Origin: CAZHJK01 sp964533275
Lineage (GTDB): Bacteria; Bacillota; Clostridia; Eubacteriales; Garciellaceae
Length of the DNA stretch: 64,000 bases
Direction: 5' to 3'
Assembly (NCBI GenBank): GCA_964533275.1
Contig: CAZHJK010000004.1
Location: 62,001 to 126,000, forward strand
In this document: piece by piece, positions 17,041 through 26,113 of the stretch
How the letters are laid out: every line of letters begins with the position of its first letter
How positions within the stretch are numbered: position 1 is the stretch's first letter
Position numbers and translations under genes: made by a program
The notes under the pieces: generated by a model
Database searches by the model: none
Told to the model about the DNA's origin: nothing
Seen by the model: the letters and a program-made list of their open reading frames with translations, nothing else

Positions 17041-18470
17041 TGGAGTGGGTAACCTTGAAAACATTGTTTGGGAAATTATTAATTATAAATATTTGTATTA
17101 TATTAGCAGGATTTATAATCCTGAGCTTTACAATGTCTGAAACCTTAGAGAATTATTTTATCAGGCAAAAACAGGATCTGTTAATCGAACAGGCAGAGAT
17201 AATTGAACAGGAATATTTAGCCTCCTTTGGAACTGGAATAGTTGACCTGGACCGATTTGGTTTTGAACTTGAAGCATTAGATCGTTATTTAAATGCAAGA
17301 ATCTGGATGATTAATAGAAGAGGTCAGGTATATGTAAATTCTGGCGGAGATGATTTATCTGCTTTTATTGAAGGGGTAAATATATCAGAAATACAAGAGG
17401 TGTTTCAAGGGAATATTCTAAAAAGAGAGGGTACCTTTAGGGGATATTTTAAGGAGCCAGTGTTAACCATAGGCTATCCAATAATGTCGGGCAATGATGT
17501 GGTGCTGGGATTATTTATTCATGCATCTATTCCTGAAATTCAAAGCACTGCAACAGATATAAGAAGGATTACTATCATCTCACTAATCATTTCATCTATT
17601 CTTGCCTTTATCCTAGTACTTCTAACCTCAAGAAACCTTACTAATGAAATAAAAAGGATTAATGAGGGGGTACGGGGTATAGCTAAGGGCAATTTTAATA
17701 AGAGATTAAGAATAAATAGGGAAGACGAGTTAGGAGAGTTAGCAAATAATTTTAATGAGATGGCAGAGGATCTTAGTAAGCTGGAGGAATTAAGGCAGAA
17801 TTTTATCTCAAATATTTCCCACGACCTACGCTCACCGCTTACCTCTATAAATGGCTTTGTAAAGGGTATTTTAGATGGGACCATTGAAAAGGAAAAGCAG
17901 GAGGACTATTTAAATATAGTTCTGCAGGAAAGCCAACGATTGACCAAGCTTACCAATGATGTTTTAGATTTATCTAAGATGGAAAGCGGTCAGCATAAAT
18001 TAGATATTACTTCCTTTGATATTAATCAATTATTACTAAATGAACTAGATAAATTTGAAAAGAGAATTGAAGAAAAGAATTTGGATCTTAAGTTAAAGTT
18101 TACAGATGAAAAAATAAAAGTCTATGGTGATATTAATGGAATACAAAGGGTTTTTTATAATCTTTTTGATAATGCAATTAAATTTACCAAAGATTTAGGT
18201 GAAATATATATAGGAACTGAATACAGAAATAATCAGGTTTTGGTAAGTATTAGAAATACAGGCAGTATGATTTCTAAAGAAAATCTTAAATATATTTTTG
18301 ATAGATTTAATAAAATAGATAGTTCAAGAGGGCAGGACAAAGAAGGATCCGGTTTAGGACTATCCATAGTAAAAGAAATAATTCGTGCACATAATCAGGG
18401 TATAACAGTATCTAGTAGTGAGGATAAGGGAGTAGAGTTTGTATTTACTTTAAAGGCAAAAAGAATATAA
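17040..18470 (+). CDS. Membrane sensor histidine kinase
   Basis: Sensor partner of the upstream response regulator. It has TM1 at about residues 12-33, an extracellular sensor of ~140 residues, TM2 at about 176-197, a HAMP domain, a HisKA domain with phosphorylated H261 in 'NISHDLRSPLTSI', and a HATPase domain with the N box 'YNLFDNAIKFTK' and G box 'GSGLGLSIVKE'. ATG 17040 overlaps the regulator stop. TTG 17055, with GGAG about nine bases upstream, is an alternative start that would shorten it by five residues. The ligand or stress sensed is not evident. Confidence 0.92.
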   Translation: MEWVTLKTLFGKLLIINICIILAGFIILSFTMSETLENYFIRQKQDLLIEQAEIIEQEYLASFGTGIVDLDRFGFELEALDRYLNARIWMINRRGQVYVNSGGDDLSAFIEGVNISEIQEVFQGNILKREGTFRGYFKEPVLTIGYPIMSGNDVVLGLFIHASIPEIQSTATDIRRITIISLIISSILAFILVLLTSRNLTNEIKRINEGVRGIAKGNFNKRLRINREDELGELANNFNEMAEDLSKLEELRQNFISNISHDLRSPLTSINGFVKGILDGTIEKEKQEDYLNIVLQESQRLTKLTNDVLDLSKMESGQHKLDITSFDINQLLLNELDKFEKRIEEKNLDLKLKFTDEKIKVYGDINGIQRVFYNLFDNAIKFTKDLGEIYIGTEYRNNQVLVSIRNTGSMISKENLKYIFDRFNKIDSSRGQDKEGSGLGLSIVKEIIRAHNQGITVSSSEDKGVEFVFTLKAKRI

Positions 18471-18536
18471 AATTTCAATGTTCACAAATTGTTCATAGTT
18501 TAGAAAAAATTATGGGGTAAAGTATAGGTAAAGAAA

Positions 18537-18578
18537 GGTAGAAGGTAGAAGGTAGAAGGTAGAAGGTAGAAGGTAGAA
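18537..18578. repeat. Heptanucleotide array (GGTAGAA)6
   Basis: Six uninterrupted copies of GGTAGAA lie between the sensor kinase and the HtrA gene, followed by 'CTACCAT' units (about 18616-18668). The array is non-coding. Confidence 0.9.
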
Positions 18579-18690
18579 AAGGCAAAACAGATAAAAGTTA
18601 GAAATTGGTTTTCTCTACCATATACCAGACCTATTAGGAATGCCAATGAGTATCTACCATCTACCATATTTAATAAAAGAGGTGAAAATT

Positions 18691-19920
18691 ATGGATTTTG
18701 ATAACAGAAATACAGATAATCCTTATGAAGTGATAGAACCACAAAAAGAAAGAAAAAAGGGATTTTCATTTAAGCAGGTAATTATTATAGCTATAATTGT
18801 TTCCTTAGTAGGGGGGACTGCCATAGGTGCTGGCTATAATATAGCGGGTTTATTAATAGCAGAAAATATAAGCGGAGAAGATATTATTAAGGATTCCAGC
18901 TTTGAAAAAAGTAACAATGATAATGAAACAGCAGATAATACTACCCAGGTTACACATAATACTAAACAGCTTTCAATAGAAGAGATTGTAAAAAAAGTGG
19001 GACCTTCTGTTGTATCCATTACCACCAGGGTTGAGACAAGAGATTTCTTTAGTAATCGTTCAATTCAAGAGGGTATGGGCTCAGGAGTAATATTTGAGAT
19101 TGGTGAAGAGGGTATTATGATTCTAACCAACCAGCATGTGGTTAATAACTCCCAACAATTAACCGTACTCTTTGATGAAGGGGTTAAAGCAGATGCAAAA
19201 ATCGTTGGCACTGATGCCGATGCAGACCTAGCGGTAATTCAAATAGCTAAGGCTGATATCCCTAATGGTATAGAAGAAAGCATTAAAGCTGTTGAATTCG
19301 GAAATTCAGATTCTCTATCCGTAGGGGAAAGGGCTATTGCCATTGGCAATCCATTAGGATATAACGATACCGTTACAGTGGGAGTTATATCTGCCTTAGA
19401 TAGGGAATTACAATTGGCAGATAAAAATTTAAGACTTGTCCAGACAGATGCAGCTATAAACCCAGGTAATAGTGGTGGTGCTTTGGTTAATGGTCAAGGA
19501 CAATTAATAGGTATTAATACCATAAAGATTGTGGATGCTCAGGTTGAAGGAATAGGTTTTGCCATTCCTATAAATTATGCTAAACCTATCATCCAAGAAT
19601 TATTAGATCAAGGATATGTATCAAGACCCTTTTTAGGTATTGTTGCAGGGGATATTGATGAAGAAGCTTCAGAAATCTATAAGTTACCAATAGGAGTTTA
19701 TATACATGATGTAATGGAGGGCAGTGCTGCCCATAAAGCAGGGATTGAAAGAGGAGATGTCATTATAGAGATTGATGGGGAAAAAATTCTTTCCATGGAT
19801 CAATTAACAAACCTAATTGCTGACAAGAAGGTTGGGGATGAATTAAAAATTACCATCATAAAAAATGGGAAAGAGAGTAGGGAATTAACCACCACACTTC
19901 AGGAAAAACAAAATAATTAA
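18691..19920 (+). CDS. HtrA/DegP-like membrane-anchored serine protease
   Basis: An envelope quality-control protease of 409 residues. It has a cytoplasmic N-terminus, one membrane anchor (about 29-50), a trypsin-like domain with catalytic H149 ('TNQHVV'), D179 ('DADADLAV') and S261 ('NPGNSGGAL'), and one C-terminal PDZ domain (about 310-400) with 'GVYIHDVMEGSAAHKAG-RGDVI'. ATG 18691 is used because AAAGAGGTG lies just upstream; a start at 18640 has no ribosome binding site. It sits behind a two-component system, as in other Gram-positive genomes where such a system controls htrA, but a heptad array separates them. Confidence 0.93.
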   Translation: MDFDNRNTDNPYEVIEPQKERKKGFSFKQVIIIAIIVSLVGGTAIGAGYNIAGLLIAENISGEDIIKDSSFEKSNNDNETADNTTQVTHNTKQLSIEEIVKKVGPSVVSITTRVETRDFFSNRSIQEGMGSGVIFEIGEEGIMILTNQHVVNNSQQLTVLFDEGVKADAKIVGTDADADLAVIQIAKADIPNGIEESIKAVEFGNSDSLSVGERAIAIGNPLGYNDTVTVGVISALDRELQLADKNLRLVQTDAAINPGNSGGALVNGQGQLIGINTIKIVDAQVEGIGFAIPINYAKPIIQELLDQGYVSRPFLGIVAGDIDEEASEIYKLPIGVYIHDVMEGSAAHKAGIERGDVIIEIDGEKILSMDQLTNLIADKKVGDELKITIIKNGKESRELTTTLQEKQNN

Positions 19921-19934
19921 ATATATTTTACTTG

Positions 19935-19965
19935 GGAGCGCAATTTTGTGCTCCTATTTTTATAT
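19935..19965 (+). terminator. Intrinsic terminator of htrA
   Basis: The stem GGAGCGCA/TGTGCTCC has an ATTT loop and is followed by TATTTTTATAT, 14 bases after the htrA stop. Confidence 0.85.
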
Positions 19966-20028
19966 GCTAAGAAAGTTCTAATTTTTATATAATAAAAATA
20001 ATTACTTGAATTCTCAAATAAAATAAAT

Positions 20029-20057
20029 TTGTTTGTTCTGGATTTATTTGTTATAAT
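20029..20057 (+). promoter_or_regulatory. Sigma-A-type promoter for pnp with a long leader
   Basis: TTGTTT-N17-TATAAT predicts a start near 20064, leaving a ~228-base leader before pnp. Nothing else coding is seen in the 371-base gap between htrA and pnp. Confidence 0.6.
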
Positions 20058-20127
20058 ATTTCTTAATTATAAGTGGGTAAAAATATAATATAAAAAGGAA
20101 ATTTTAATCATTTCCAAACCCTTCGGC

Positions 20128-20160
20128 AGAGGAAAAAACAAACCTTCCTCTCTTTTCTAT
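20128..20160 (+). other. Terminator-like hairpin in the pnp leader
   Basis: AGAGGAA/TTCCTCT forms a 7-bp stem around a 10-base A-rich loop and is followed by CTTTTCTATTT. It could be an attenuator or a processing site. pnp leaders of other bacteria are self-regulated through a leader stem, but this hairpin's role here is inference. Confidence 0.4.
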
Positions 20161-20291
20161 TTATATAATAATTAACCCTTCTAAGAAACAAGGTATCATC
20201 AAATGAACAGTAATTGAAAGTAAACAACTTATTTGGTGGTAGCAGCTTATAAAAATAATAATGCAGTAAAAATTAAGGAGTGATTTAATTA

Positions 20292-22391
20292 ATGAAAACC
20301 TATAGTATGGAACTAGGAGGTAGGCCCTTTGTCGTTGAAATTGGTAAAGTAGCAGGATTAGCTCAAGGCTCATGTACCATTAGCTATGGAGAAACAGTTG
20401 TTCTAGTTACAGCCTGTGCTTCTAAAATGCCTAGAGAGGGGCTTGATTTCTTACCATTAAGCTGCGACTATGTAGAAAAATCCTATGCTGTTGGTAAAAT
20501 TCCTGGTGGATTTATAAAACGAGAAGGAAAACCTAGTGAAAAAGCAACATTAACAAGCAGATTAATTGATAGGCCGATTAGACCTTTATTTCCAAAGGAT
20601 TACCACAATGATGTACAGGTAATAGCAACTGTTCTTTCGGTAGATCAAGATTGTGCCCCTGATATTACAGCAATGATTGGTTCTTCAATTGCCCTATCAG
20701 TGTCTAATATTCCATTTATGGGACCTACAGGTTCTGTGCGCATTGGAATGATTGATGGAAAGTATATTGTAAATCCTACCAGCGAACAGGAGGAACTTAG
20801 CTCCCTAGATCTTATCGTTTCCGGGACTAAGGAATCCATCGTAATGACTGAGGCTGGAGCTAATGAACTCACCGAACAACAAATGCTAGAGGGTATTTTA
20901 TTTGCCCATGGGGAGATTAAAAAAATAGTTGCATTTATAGAAGATATGGTGTCAGAAATAGGACAACCTAAAGCTGAAATAGTTAAAAAAGAAGAATTGA
21001 ACGAGGATCTAGTATCTGAGGTAAAAGAATTTATCACCGATAAAATTATTGATGCTTTAAAAACTCCCGAAAAAAAGCCTCGTGATTACAATCTTGATTT
21101 AGTAACAAAGGAAACAATAGAGTATTTTGAAGAAAAATATGATGAAAATGATAATATATCTAAGGAAGTTAATGCCATTATATCTACTACTACTAAGGAA
21201 GTAATACGAAGGAAAATCACCAAGGAAGGTCTTAGACCAGATGGGCGTAAACTTGATGAAATAAGACCAATATGGAGTGAAGTAGGTGTTCTACCTAGGA
21301 CCCATGGTTCTGGTCTATTTACCAGGGGAGAAACTCAAGTAATGACTATTGCTACCTTAGGCTCCTTAAGGGACTCCCAGAGAATAGATGGACTTGGACA
21401 AGAAGAGGAAAAAACATTTATTCATCAATATAACTTCCCCCCCTATAGCGTTGGAGAAACAGGTTTTATGAGGGGACCGGGAAGAAGAGAGATTGGGCAT
21501 GGTGCCTTGGCAGAAAGAGCACTTAGACCAATGATGCCCAACAAAGAGGATTTTCCATATTCTGTTCGTTTAGTATCTGAAGTACTTAGCTGTAACGGAT
21601 CCTCTTCCCAGGCAAGTGTTTGCGGCAGTACCCTTGCCCTTATGGATGCTGGAGTACCAATTAAAAGCATGGTTGCAGGTATTGCTATGGGACTTGTAGA
21701 AGAAGAGGATAAAATTTCCATATTGTCCGATATTCAGGGTATGGAAGATTTCTTAGGAGATATGGATTTTAAAGTAACAGGAACTGATAAGGGTATCACT
21801 GCTATGCAAATGGATATTAAAATAACCGGAATAGATAGAACAATACTGGAAACTGCATTAGAGCAAGCTAGAGTTGGAAGATTGCATATATTAGACAAGA
21901 TGAGAGAAACAATCGATACACCAAGAGCTGAATTTAGTAAATATGCTCCTAAGATTGTTACATTAAAGGTTCATCCAGATAAGATAAGGGATATTATAGG
22001 TTCTGGTGGTAAGGTAATTAATAAGATTATAGAAGATACAGGGGTAAAAATTGATATTGAAGATGATGGAACTGTATTTATTGTTGCAGAGGATCAAGAA
22101 TCAGGTAATAGGGCAGTGGGAATCATAGAAAATATAATTAAAGAAGCTGAAGTTGGGGAAGTTTACATGGGCAAGGTAATTAAGATTATGAATTTTGGTG
22201 CCTTTGTGGAAATCTTACCTGGAAAAGAAGGTTTACTTCATATTTCAAATATTGCCCATGAAAGAATTAATAAGGTAGAAGATGTTTTATCTGAAGGAGA
22301 TATGATTGAAGTAAAACTTATGGAAATTGATAATCAAGGAAAAATGAAATTATCAAGAAAAGTACTTTTACCTAAGGTTAAAAATGCCTAA
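20292..22391 (+). CDS. pnp: Polynucleotide phosphorylase
   Basis: A 3'-5' phosphorolytic exoribonuclease central to mRNA decay. The 699-residue length and order are standard: two RNase PH domains (about 1-225 and 310-545) joined by a helical domain, then KH ('IIGSGGKVINKIIEDTG', about 565) and S1 ('GEVYMGKVIKIMNFGAFVEILPGKEGLLH', about 620-690). The second RNase PH core has 'GSSSQASVCGSTLALMDAG'. AAGGAG precedes ATG 20292. It is not next to rpsO in this window, which is the commoner arrangement. Confidence 0.96.
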   Translation: MKTYSMELGGRPFVVEIGKVAGLAQGSCTISYGETVVLVTACASKMPREGLDFLPLSCDYVEKSYAVGKIPGGFIKREGKPSEKATLTSRLIDRPIRPLFPKDYHNDVQVIATVLSVDQDCAPDITAMIGSSIALSVSNIPFMGPTGSVRIGMIDGKYIVNPTSEQEELSSLDLIVSGTKESIVMTEAGANELTEQQMLEGILFAHGEIKKIVAFIEDMVSEIGQPKAEIVKKEELNEDLVSEVKEFITDKIIDALKTPEKKPRDYNLDLVTKETIEYFEEKYDENDNISKEVNAIISTTTKEVIRRKITKEGLRPDGRKLDEIRPIWSEVGVLPRTHGSGLFTRGETQVMTIATLGSLRDSQRIDGLGQEEEKTFIHQYNFPPYSVGETGFMRGPGRREIGHGALAERALRPMMPNKEDFPYSVRLVSEVLSCNGSSSQASVCGSTLALMDAGVPIKSMVAGIAMGLVEEEDKISILSDIQGMEDFLGDMDFKVTGTDKGITAMQMDIKITGIDRTILETALEQARVGRLHILDKMRETIDTPRAEFSKYAPKIVTLKVHPDKIRDIIGSGGKVINKIIEDTGVKIDIEDDGTVFIVAEDQESGNRAVGIIENIIKEAEVGEVYMGKVIKIMNFGAFVEILPGKEGLLHISNIAHERINKVEDVLSEGDMIEVKLMEIDNQGKMKLSRKVLLPKVKNA

Positions 22392-22413
22392 TTAAGTATA
22401 GCACTATTTTACA

Positions 22414-22442
22414 TTGATACTTATGGTATAGGTTGGTATAAT
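22414..22442 (+). promoter_or_regulatory. Sigma-A-type promoter
   Basis: TTGATA-N17-TATAAT lies 34 bases before the TTG start of the small export protein gene. Confidence 0.75.
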
Positions 22443-22475
22443 GTATAGAGAAAAATATACAGGGGGACTTATTTA

Positions 22476-22949
22476 TTGGAATCACTATTAGAATTTTTGA
22501 AAAGTGAATTAATGGTGTTTTTAATGGCAGCTACTCCATTAATTGAATTAAGGGGCTCTCTGCCCTATGGCATCCTTGTGTTAGAAATGGGTTATGCTCA
22601 TGCATATATAATATCAGTAATTGGAAGTATTATACCATCCCCCTTTATACTATGGCTTTTGCCAAGAATATTAAGATATCTAAAAACAAAGAGAGGTTTT
22701 TCTGGTTTTGCAAATTGGGTTACTAACCGTACCATTAGAAAGTCAGATAAAATTCAAAAATATAGTTTATGGGGATTGTTTTTATTAGTTGCAATTCCAT
22801 TGCCAGGTACTGGTGTATGGACAGGAAGTGCTGTAGCAGCGTTGCTTAGGTTACCCTTTAGAAGTGCATTATTAGTGTGTCTTTTGGGTACAATGACAGC
22901 AGGGTTATTAATGCTAACACTTTCACATTTTGGTGTTATGGTCTTTTAG
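22476..22949 (+). CDS. Small multidrug export protein family (COG2426)
   Basis: A 157-residue integral membrane protein of the COG2426 'putative small multi-drug export' family. Family features are the opening 'ATPLIELRGSLPYGI', a helix with 'SVIGSIIPSPFILWLLP', and 'LFLLVAIPLPGTGVWTGSAVAALL', which resembles the re-entrant proline-rich motif of the DedA superfamily. The drug-export label is historical and the real substrate is unknown. The start is TTG 22476 with AGGGGGA ten bases upstream and its own promoter. It sits directly before the metK riboswitch with no obvious terminator. Confidence 0.85.
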   Translation: MESLLEFLKSELMVFLMAATPLIELRGSLPYGILVLEMGYAHAYIISVIGSIIPSPFILWLLPRILRYLKTKRGFSGFANWVTNRTIRKSDKIQKYSLWGLFLLVAIPLPGTGVWTGSAVAALLRLPFRSALLVCLLGTMTAGLLMLTLSHFGVMVF

Positions 22950-22969
22950 GTTATATAATTTAATAATAA

Positions 22970-23110
22970 AACTTATCCAGAGAGGTGGAGGGACTGGGCC
23001 CTATGAAACCCGGCAACCAGCAATTAGCACGGTGCCAATTCCTACAGAAGGTATTCTGGGAGATGAGTTGTTTAGTATAAATAACCTCTTCTTTTTGAAG
23101 AGGTTTTATC
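22970..23110 (+). promoter_or_regulatory. SAM-I (S-box) riboswitch with terminator
   Basis: The conserved S-box core is present: AGAGGTGGAGGGACTGG, CCCTATGAAACCCGGCAACC and GGTGCCAATTCC, closed by P1 (AACTTATC at 22970-22977 with GATGAGTT at 23062-23069). A terminator stem AACCTCTTC/GAAGAGGTT (23083-23105) with a following T run ends the element. SAM binding should favour the terminator and shut off metK 66 bases downstream. The match to this class is close to consensus. Confidence 0.95.
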
Positions 23111-23176
23111 GTTCTACATATTATATATTTGAATATTATTCTTATAAAGATTTAAGAGAGAAAAGAGGGAGAAAAA

Positions 23177-24370
23177 ATGGTGAAAAAATTATTTACTTCA
23201 GAATCAGTTACCGAAGGGCATCCAGATAAAATATGTGATCAGATTTCCGATGCTGTTTTGGATGCTATTCTTAAAGAGGATCCAAATGCAAGGGTAGCTT
23301 GTGAAACAATGGTTACAACTGGACTAGCTGTAGTAGCAGGAGAGATAACTACTACATCATATGTAGACATACCTAAACTTGTAAGACAAACCATAAAGGA
23401 TATAGGATATACTAGGGCAAAATATGGTTTTGATGGAGAAATGTGTGGGGTAATCACTGCTATTGATGAACAATCCCCTGATATAGCCCTAGGAGTTAAT
23501 CAAGCATTAGAAGCTAGGGAAGGTAAGATGAGTGATGAAGAAATTGAATCAATAGGAGCAGGAGACCAAGGTATGATGTTCGGCATTGCAACAAATGAAA
23601 CCCCTGAATTAATGCCTTTGTCCATTTCACTTGCCCATAGACTTGCCTTACAGCTGGCTAGGGTACGAAAAGAAGAAATACTAGATTATCTGCGTCCAGA
23701 CGGAAAGACCCAGGTTACTATAGAGTATGAGGATGAAAGACCTGTAAGGGTGGATACCATAGTGGTTTCTACGCAACATGGGCCTGAGGTTGAGAGGGAG
23801 ACAATAGTAAAGGATATGATAGAGTATGTTATTAAGCCTATTGTCCCAGCTGAGCTATTAGATGAGAACACCCGCTTTTTAATAAATCCCACGGGCAGAT
23901 TTGTAATTGGAGGTCCTAATGGTGATACAGGGTTAACAGGAAGAAAGATTATAGTGGATACCTATGGTGGTTATGGTAGACACGGAGGCGGAGCATTCTC
24001 AGGGAAGGATCCAACTAAGGTAGACCGTTCAGGATCCTATGCAGCTCGTTATGTAGCTAAAAACATAGTAGCTGCAGGATTAGCCGATAGATGTGAGGTA
24101 GAATTAGCCTATGCCATAGGGGTAGCACATCCTGTTTCTGTATTCGTTGAAACCTTTGGAACGGGTAAGATAAGCGATAATAAAATAATTGAGCTTATTC
24201 ATAGGCATTTTGATTTAAGACCGGCAGGTATTATTAAGGAACTTGATTTAAGAAGACCTATTTATAGACAGATTGCAGCCTATGGGCATTTTGGAAGAAC
24301 AGATCTTGATTTGCCCTGGGAAAGAACCGATAAGGCAGACATTTTAAGAAAAGAAGGATTAGAAGCATAA
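23177..24370 (+). CDS. metK: S-adenosylmethionine synthetase
   Basis: Makes S-adenosylmethionine from methionine and ATP. The 397-residue protein carries the family blocks 'FTSESVTEGHPDKICDQISDAVLDA', 'GAGDQGMMFG' and 'GGGAFSGKDPTKVDRS', and ends in the typical 'YGHFGRTDLDLPWERTD'. AGAGGGAG precedes ATG 23177. It is controlled by the SAM-I riboswitch just upstream, giving product feedback. Confidence 0.97.
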   Translation: MVKKLFTSESVTEGHPDKICDQISDAVLDAILKEDPNARVACETMVTTGLAVVAGEITTTSYVDIPKLVRQTIKDIGYTRAKYGFDGEMCGVITAIDEQSPDIALGVNQALEAREGKMSDEEIESIGAGDQGMMFGIATNETPELMPLSISLAHRLALQLARVRKEEILDYLRPDGKTQVTIEYEDERPVRVDTIVVSTQHGPEVERETIVKDMIEYVIKPIVPAELLDENTRFLINPTGRFVIGGPNGDTGLTGRKIIVDTYGGYGRHGGGAFSGKDPTKVDRSGSYAARYVAKNIVAAGLADRCEVELAYAIGVAHPVSVFVETFGTGKISDNKIIELIHRHFDLRPAGIIKELDLRRPIYRQIAAYGHFGRTDLDLPWERTDKADILRKEGLEA

Positions 24371-24404
24371 ATAAGGAGAAAATAAAATATTTGTAGCACA
24401 TTTT

Positions 24405-24432
24405 AAGTCTGGATTTTTATCCAGGCTTTTTT
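24405..24432 (+). terminator. Intrinsic terminator of metK
   Basis: AGTCTGGAT/ATCCAGGCT forms a 9-bp stem with a TTTT loop, followed by six T. Confidence 0.85.
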
Positions 24433-24444
24433 GCTGTTCTAAAA

Positions 24445-24560
24445 AGAAGCGCAGGGACGGTTCTCTTGCTTCCAAAAATAATAGAATACCGCTTCTCCAG
24501 TGGCAATAGAAGGGATGGCAATTAGGTGACCACCGACTCTGTACACCCCTAGGATATGAT
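24445..24560. repeat. Composite REP-like element, copy 2
   Basis: AGAAGCGCAGGGACGGTTCT-CTTGCTTCC (24445-24473) is followed after ~17 bases by AATACCGCTTCTCCAGTGGCA, the same two-part order as at 7021 and 49142. A GATGGATAA tail at about 24557 is shared with the 49142 copy. The rest of the 397-base metK-sigma gap (to 24767) shows only small hairpins, such as GTAGT-ACAA-ACTAC, and no gene. Confidence 0.7.
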
Positions 24561-24767
24561 GGATAACAAAAGAAGTAGTACAAACTACGATTGAACTATC
24601 TAATACTTCCAAAGAACTATTTAGATTGTTCTAAAAATGATGAAAACCTTCCTAAAGTATTAATGGGCTTTATAATTTTCCCAGATACCAGTAAATATTA
24701 AAGAAGTCTATACTGACAATACCTGCAGGTGATATAGGCCGGCCTCACAAAATAGTGGGGTGATTTT

Positions 24768-25364
24768 ATGAAGAATTTTGGTGTCTTAGAACAATTAGTA
24801 AACCAAGCAAGGAATGGTGATGTAGGAGCAAAGGAAAGAATTTTGGATCAATTTAATCCATTACTTTTAAAAAATATTGTAAAGTACTTTGGGAAGAGTC
24901 AAGATTTTAATGATTGGCTACAGGAGGGAAGACTAGTGATATTGCAATCAATTTATAATTATAATGAGAATTTAGGGGTTCCCTTTGCTGCCTATGTTCA
25001 AAAACAAGTGTTTTATTATTACATTAATGAAAGAAAAAAGATAAGGGAGGAGGCAATCCTAGATCAACCCTTGTTTGATGGAAGGTCCAGCCTATTAGAG
25101 CTTTTACAAAAGGATGAGCCATGCCTAGAGAAAACTTTTTTGCTTAATCAAGAAGTAATGAGTTTATATAATGCCATAGATATGCTTTCCATAAAACAAA
25201 AAGAGGTGCTAATAGAATATTACTTTAATAAGAAAAGTCTTAAATCCTTAGCTAAAGATAAAAATCTTTGTTATCAATCCTTAATAAAACTAAAGGCAAG
25301 GGCATTAAAGAAGTTGAGAAAAGAGATGGAGGATAACTCTAAGGCATCTGTGATAGGTAAATAA
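24768..25364 (+). CDS. Sigma-70 family RNA polymerase sigma factor
   Basis: A 198-residue sigma factor. Region 2 is seen as 'FNDWLQEGRLVILQSIYNYNENLGVPFAAYVQKQVFYYYINERKK' (about 47-92). Region 4 is seen as 'LSIKQKEVLIEYYFNKKSLKSLAKDKN-YQSLIKLKARALKKLRKEM' (about 140-188). It is not one of the housekeeping or sporulation sigmas and resembles small specialised factors of the YvrI (SigO)/UviA kind. It precedes DUF1659, DUF2922 and YvrJ genes. YvrJ is also linked to a SigO-type factor in B. subtilis, so it may drive this module. Confidence 0.8.
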   Translation: MKNFGVLEQLVNQARNGDVGAKERILDQFNPLLLKNIVKYFGKSQDFNDWLQEGRLVILQSIYNYNENLGVPFAAYVQKQVFYYYINERKKIREEAILDQPLFDGRSSLLELLQKDEPCLEKTFLLNQEVMSLYNAIDMLSIKQKEVLIEYYFNKKSLKSLAKDKNLCYQSLIKLKARALKKLRKEMEDNSKASVIGK

Positions 25365-25428
25365 AAAAGTATATGGGTTTGTTTTTTATATCCTTTCTAT
25401 TTATTAAATGTAGAGGGGAGGTGAGAAA

Positions 25429-25653
25429 ATGGCAATAGAAGAATATGCTGTTAGTACAAGAATGCAATTGAGATTAAACACTGGTTTGGACGGAGATGGA
25501 AAAGAGATTTTGAGAACAAAGACCTATTCAAATGTAAAGTCAAGCTCAGAAAATCAAGCTGTATACGATGTTGCATCCAGCTTGGCAGGGTTACAAGAAC
25601 ATGAACTAAAGGAAGTTCATAGGGTAGATGATGTAGTTCTTGTTAATGTTTAG
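25429..25653 (+). CDS. DUF1659 family protein
   Basis: A 74-residue soluble protein matching the DUF1659 pattern: 'TRMQLRLNTGLDGDGKEILRTKTYSNVK' in the first half and 'YDVASSLAGLQEHELKEVHRVDDVVLV' at the end. It has no signal peptide or membrane segment. GGGGAGGTG precedes ATG 25429. In many Firmicutes it is next to a DUF2922 gene, as here. No function is established. Confidence 0.85.
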   Translation: MAIEEYAVSTRMQLRLNTGLDGDGKEILRTKTYSNVKSSSENQAVYDVASSLAGLQEHELKEVHRVDDVVLVNV

Positions 25654-25692
25654 GACATGAAAGACTTAGTATAAGTAGAAAGGAGGGATACC

Positions 25693-25914
25693 ATGCCAAC
25701 CCTAAGACTAGAAATGACCTTTAAGAATACTGAAGGAAGAACCAGCAAAATTTCTGTTGATAATGCAAAATCTGACTTAACAGAATTAGAGGTAAATGAA
25801 GCTATGGACGGAATTTTAACTAGAGATGTTTTTACTTCACCTGGTGGAGACTTAATAGAAAAGGCAAAGGCTGAGTTAGTTACAACAGAAATTACTGAAT
25901 TTGAGATAGTGTAA
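25693..25914 (+). CDS. DUF2922 family protein
   Basis: A 73-residue protein of the DUF2922 family: it begins 'TLRLEMTFKNTEGRTSKISVDNAK' and contains 'EAMDGILTRDVFTSPGGDLIEKAKAELV'. AAAGGAGGG precedes ATG 25693. It lies 39 bases after the DUF1659 gene, in one operon, and is followed by a strong terminator. No function is established for the family; the paired small size with DUF1659 suggests they act together. Confidence 0.85.
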   Translation: MPTLRLEMTFKNTEGRTSKISVDNAKSDLTELEVNEAMDGILTRDVFTSPGGDLIEKAKAELVTTEITEFEIV

Positions 25915-25919
25915 ATATT

Positions 25920-25953
25920 AAAATAGGCTGTTCTTTAAGGGACAGCCTATTTT
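25920..25953 (+). terminator. Intrinsic terminator of the DUF1659/DUF2922 operon
   Basis: AAAATAGGCTGT/ACAGCCTATTTT forms a 12-bp perfect stem with a 10-base loop, five bases after the stop. Confidence 0.85.
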
Positions 25954-25957
25954 AATA

Positions 25958-26096
25958 GGTAGAAGGTAGAAGGTAGAAGGTAGAAGGTAGAAGGTACTAG
26001 TTACTAGATGCTAGATACTAGAAAAACCCTAAAAGCTTAAAAACCTTAAAACTTTTTACTTTACTATCGACTAGCAACCAGCAACTAGCAACTAAA
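25958..26096. repeat. Heptad arrays (GGTAGAA)5 and ACTAG-type units
   Basis: Five perfect GGTAGAA units run from 25958 to 25992. They pass into GGTACTAGTTACTAGATGCTAG (7-bp spaced ACTAG/GCTAG) and, from about 26068, CTAGCAACCAGCAACTAGCAACT. All have 7-base periodicity. They lie between the DUF2922 terminator and the YvrJ gene. Confidence 0.85.
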
Positions 26097-26113
26097 ATAA
26101 AGGAGGGATTAAA

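Noticed and set aside
22930..23229. A 99-codon ORF between the export protein and metK
   Set aside because: It lies across the SAM-I riboswitch and its terminator and overlaps the metK start.
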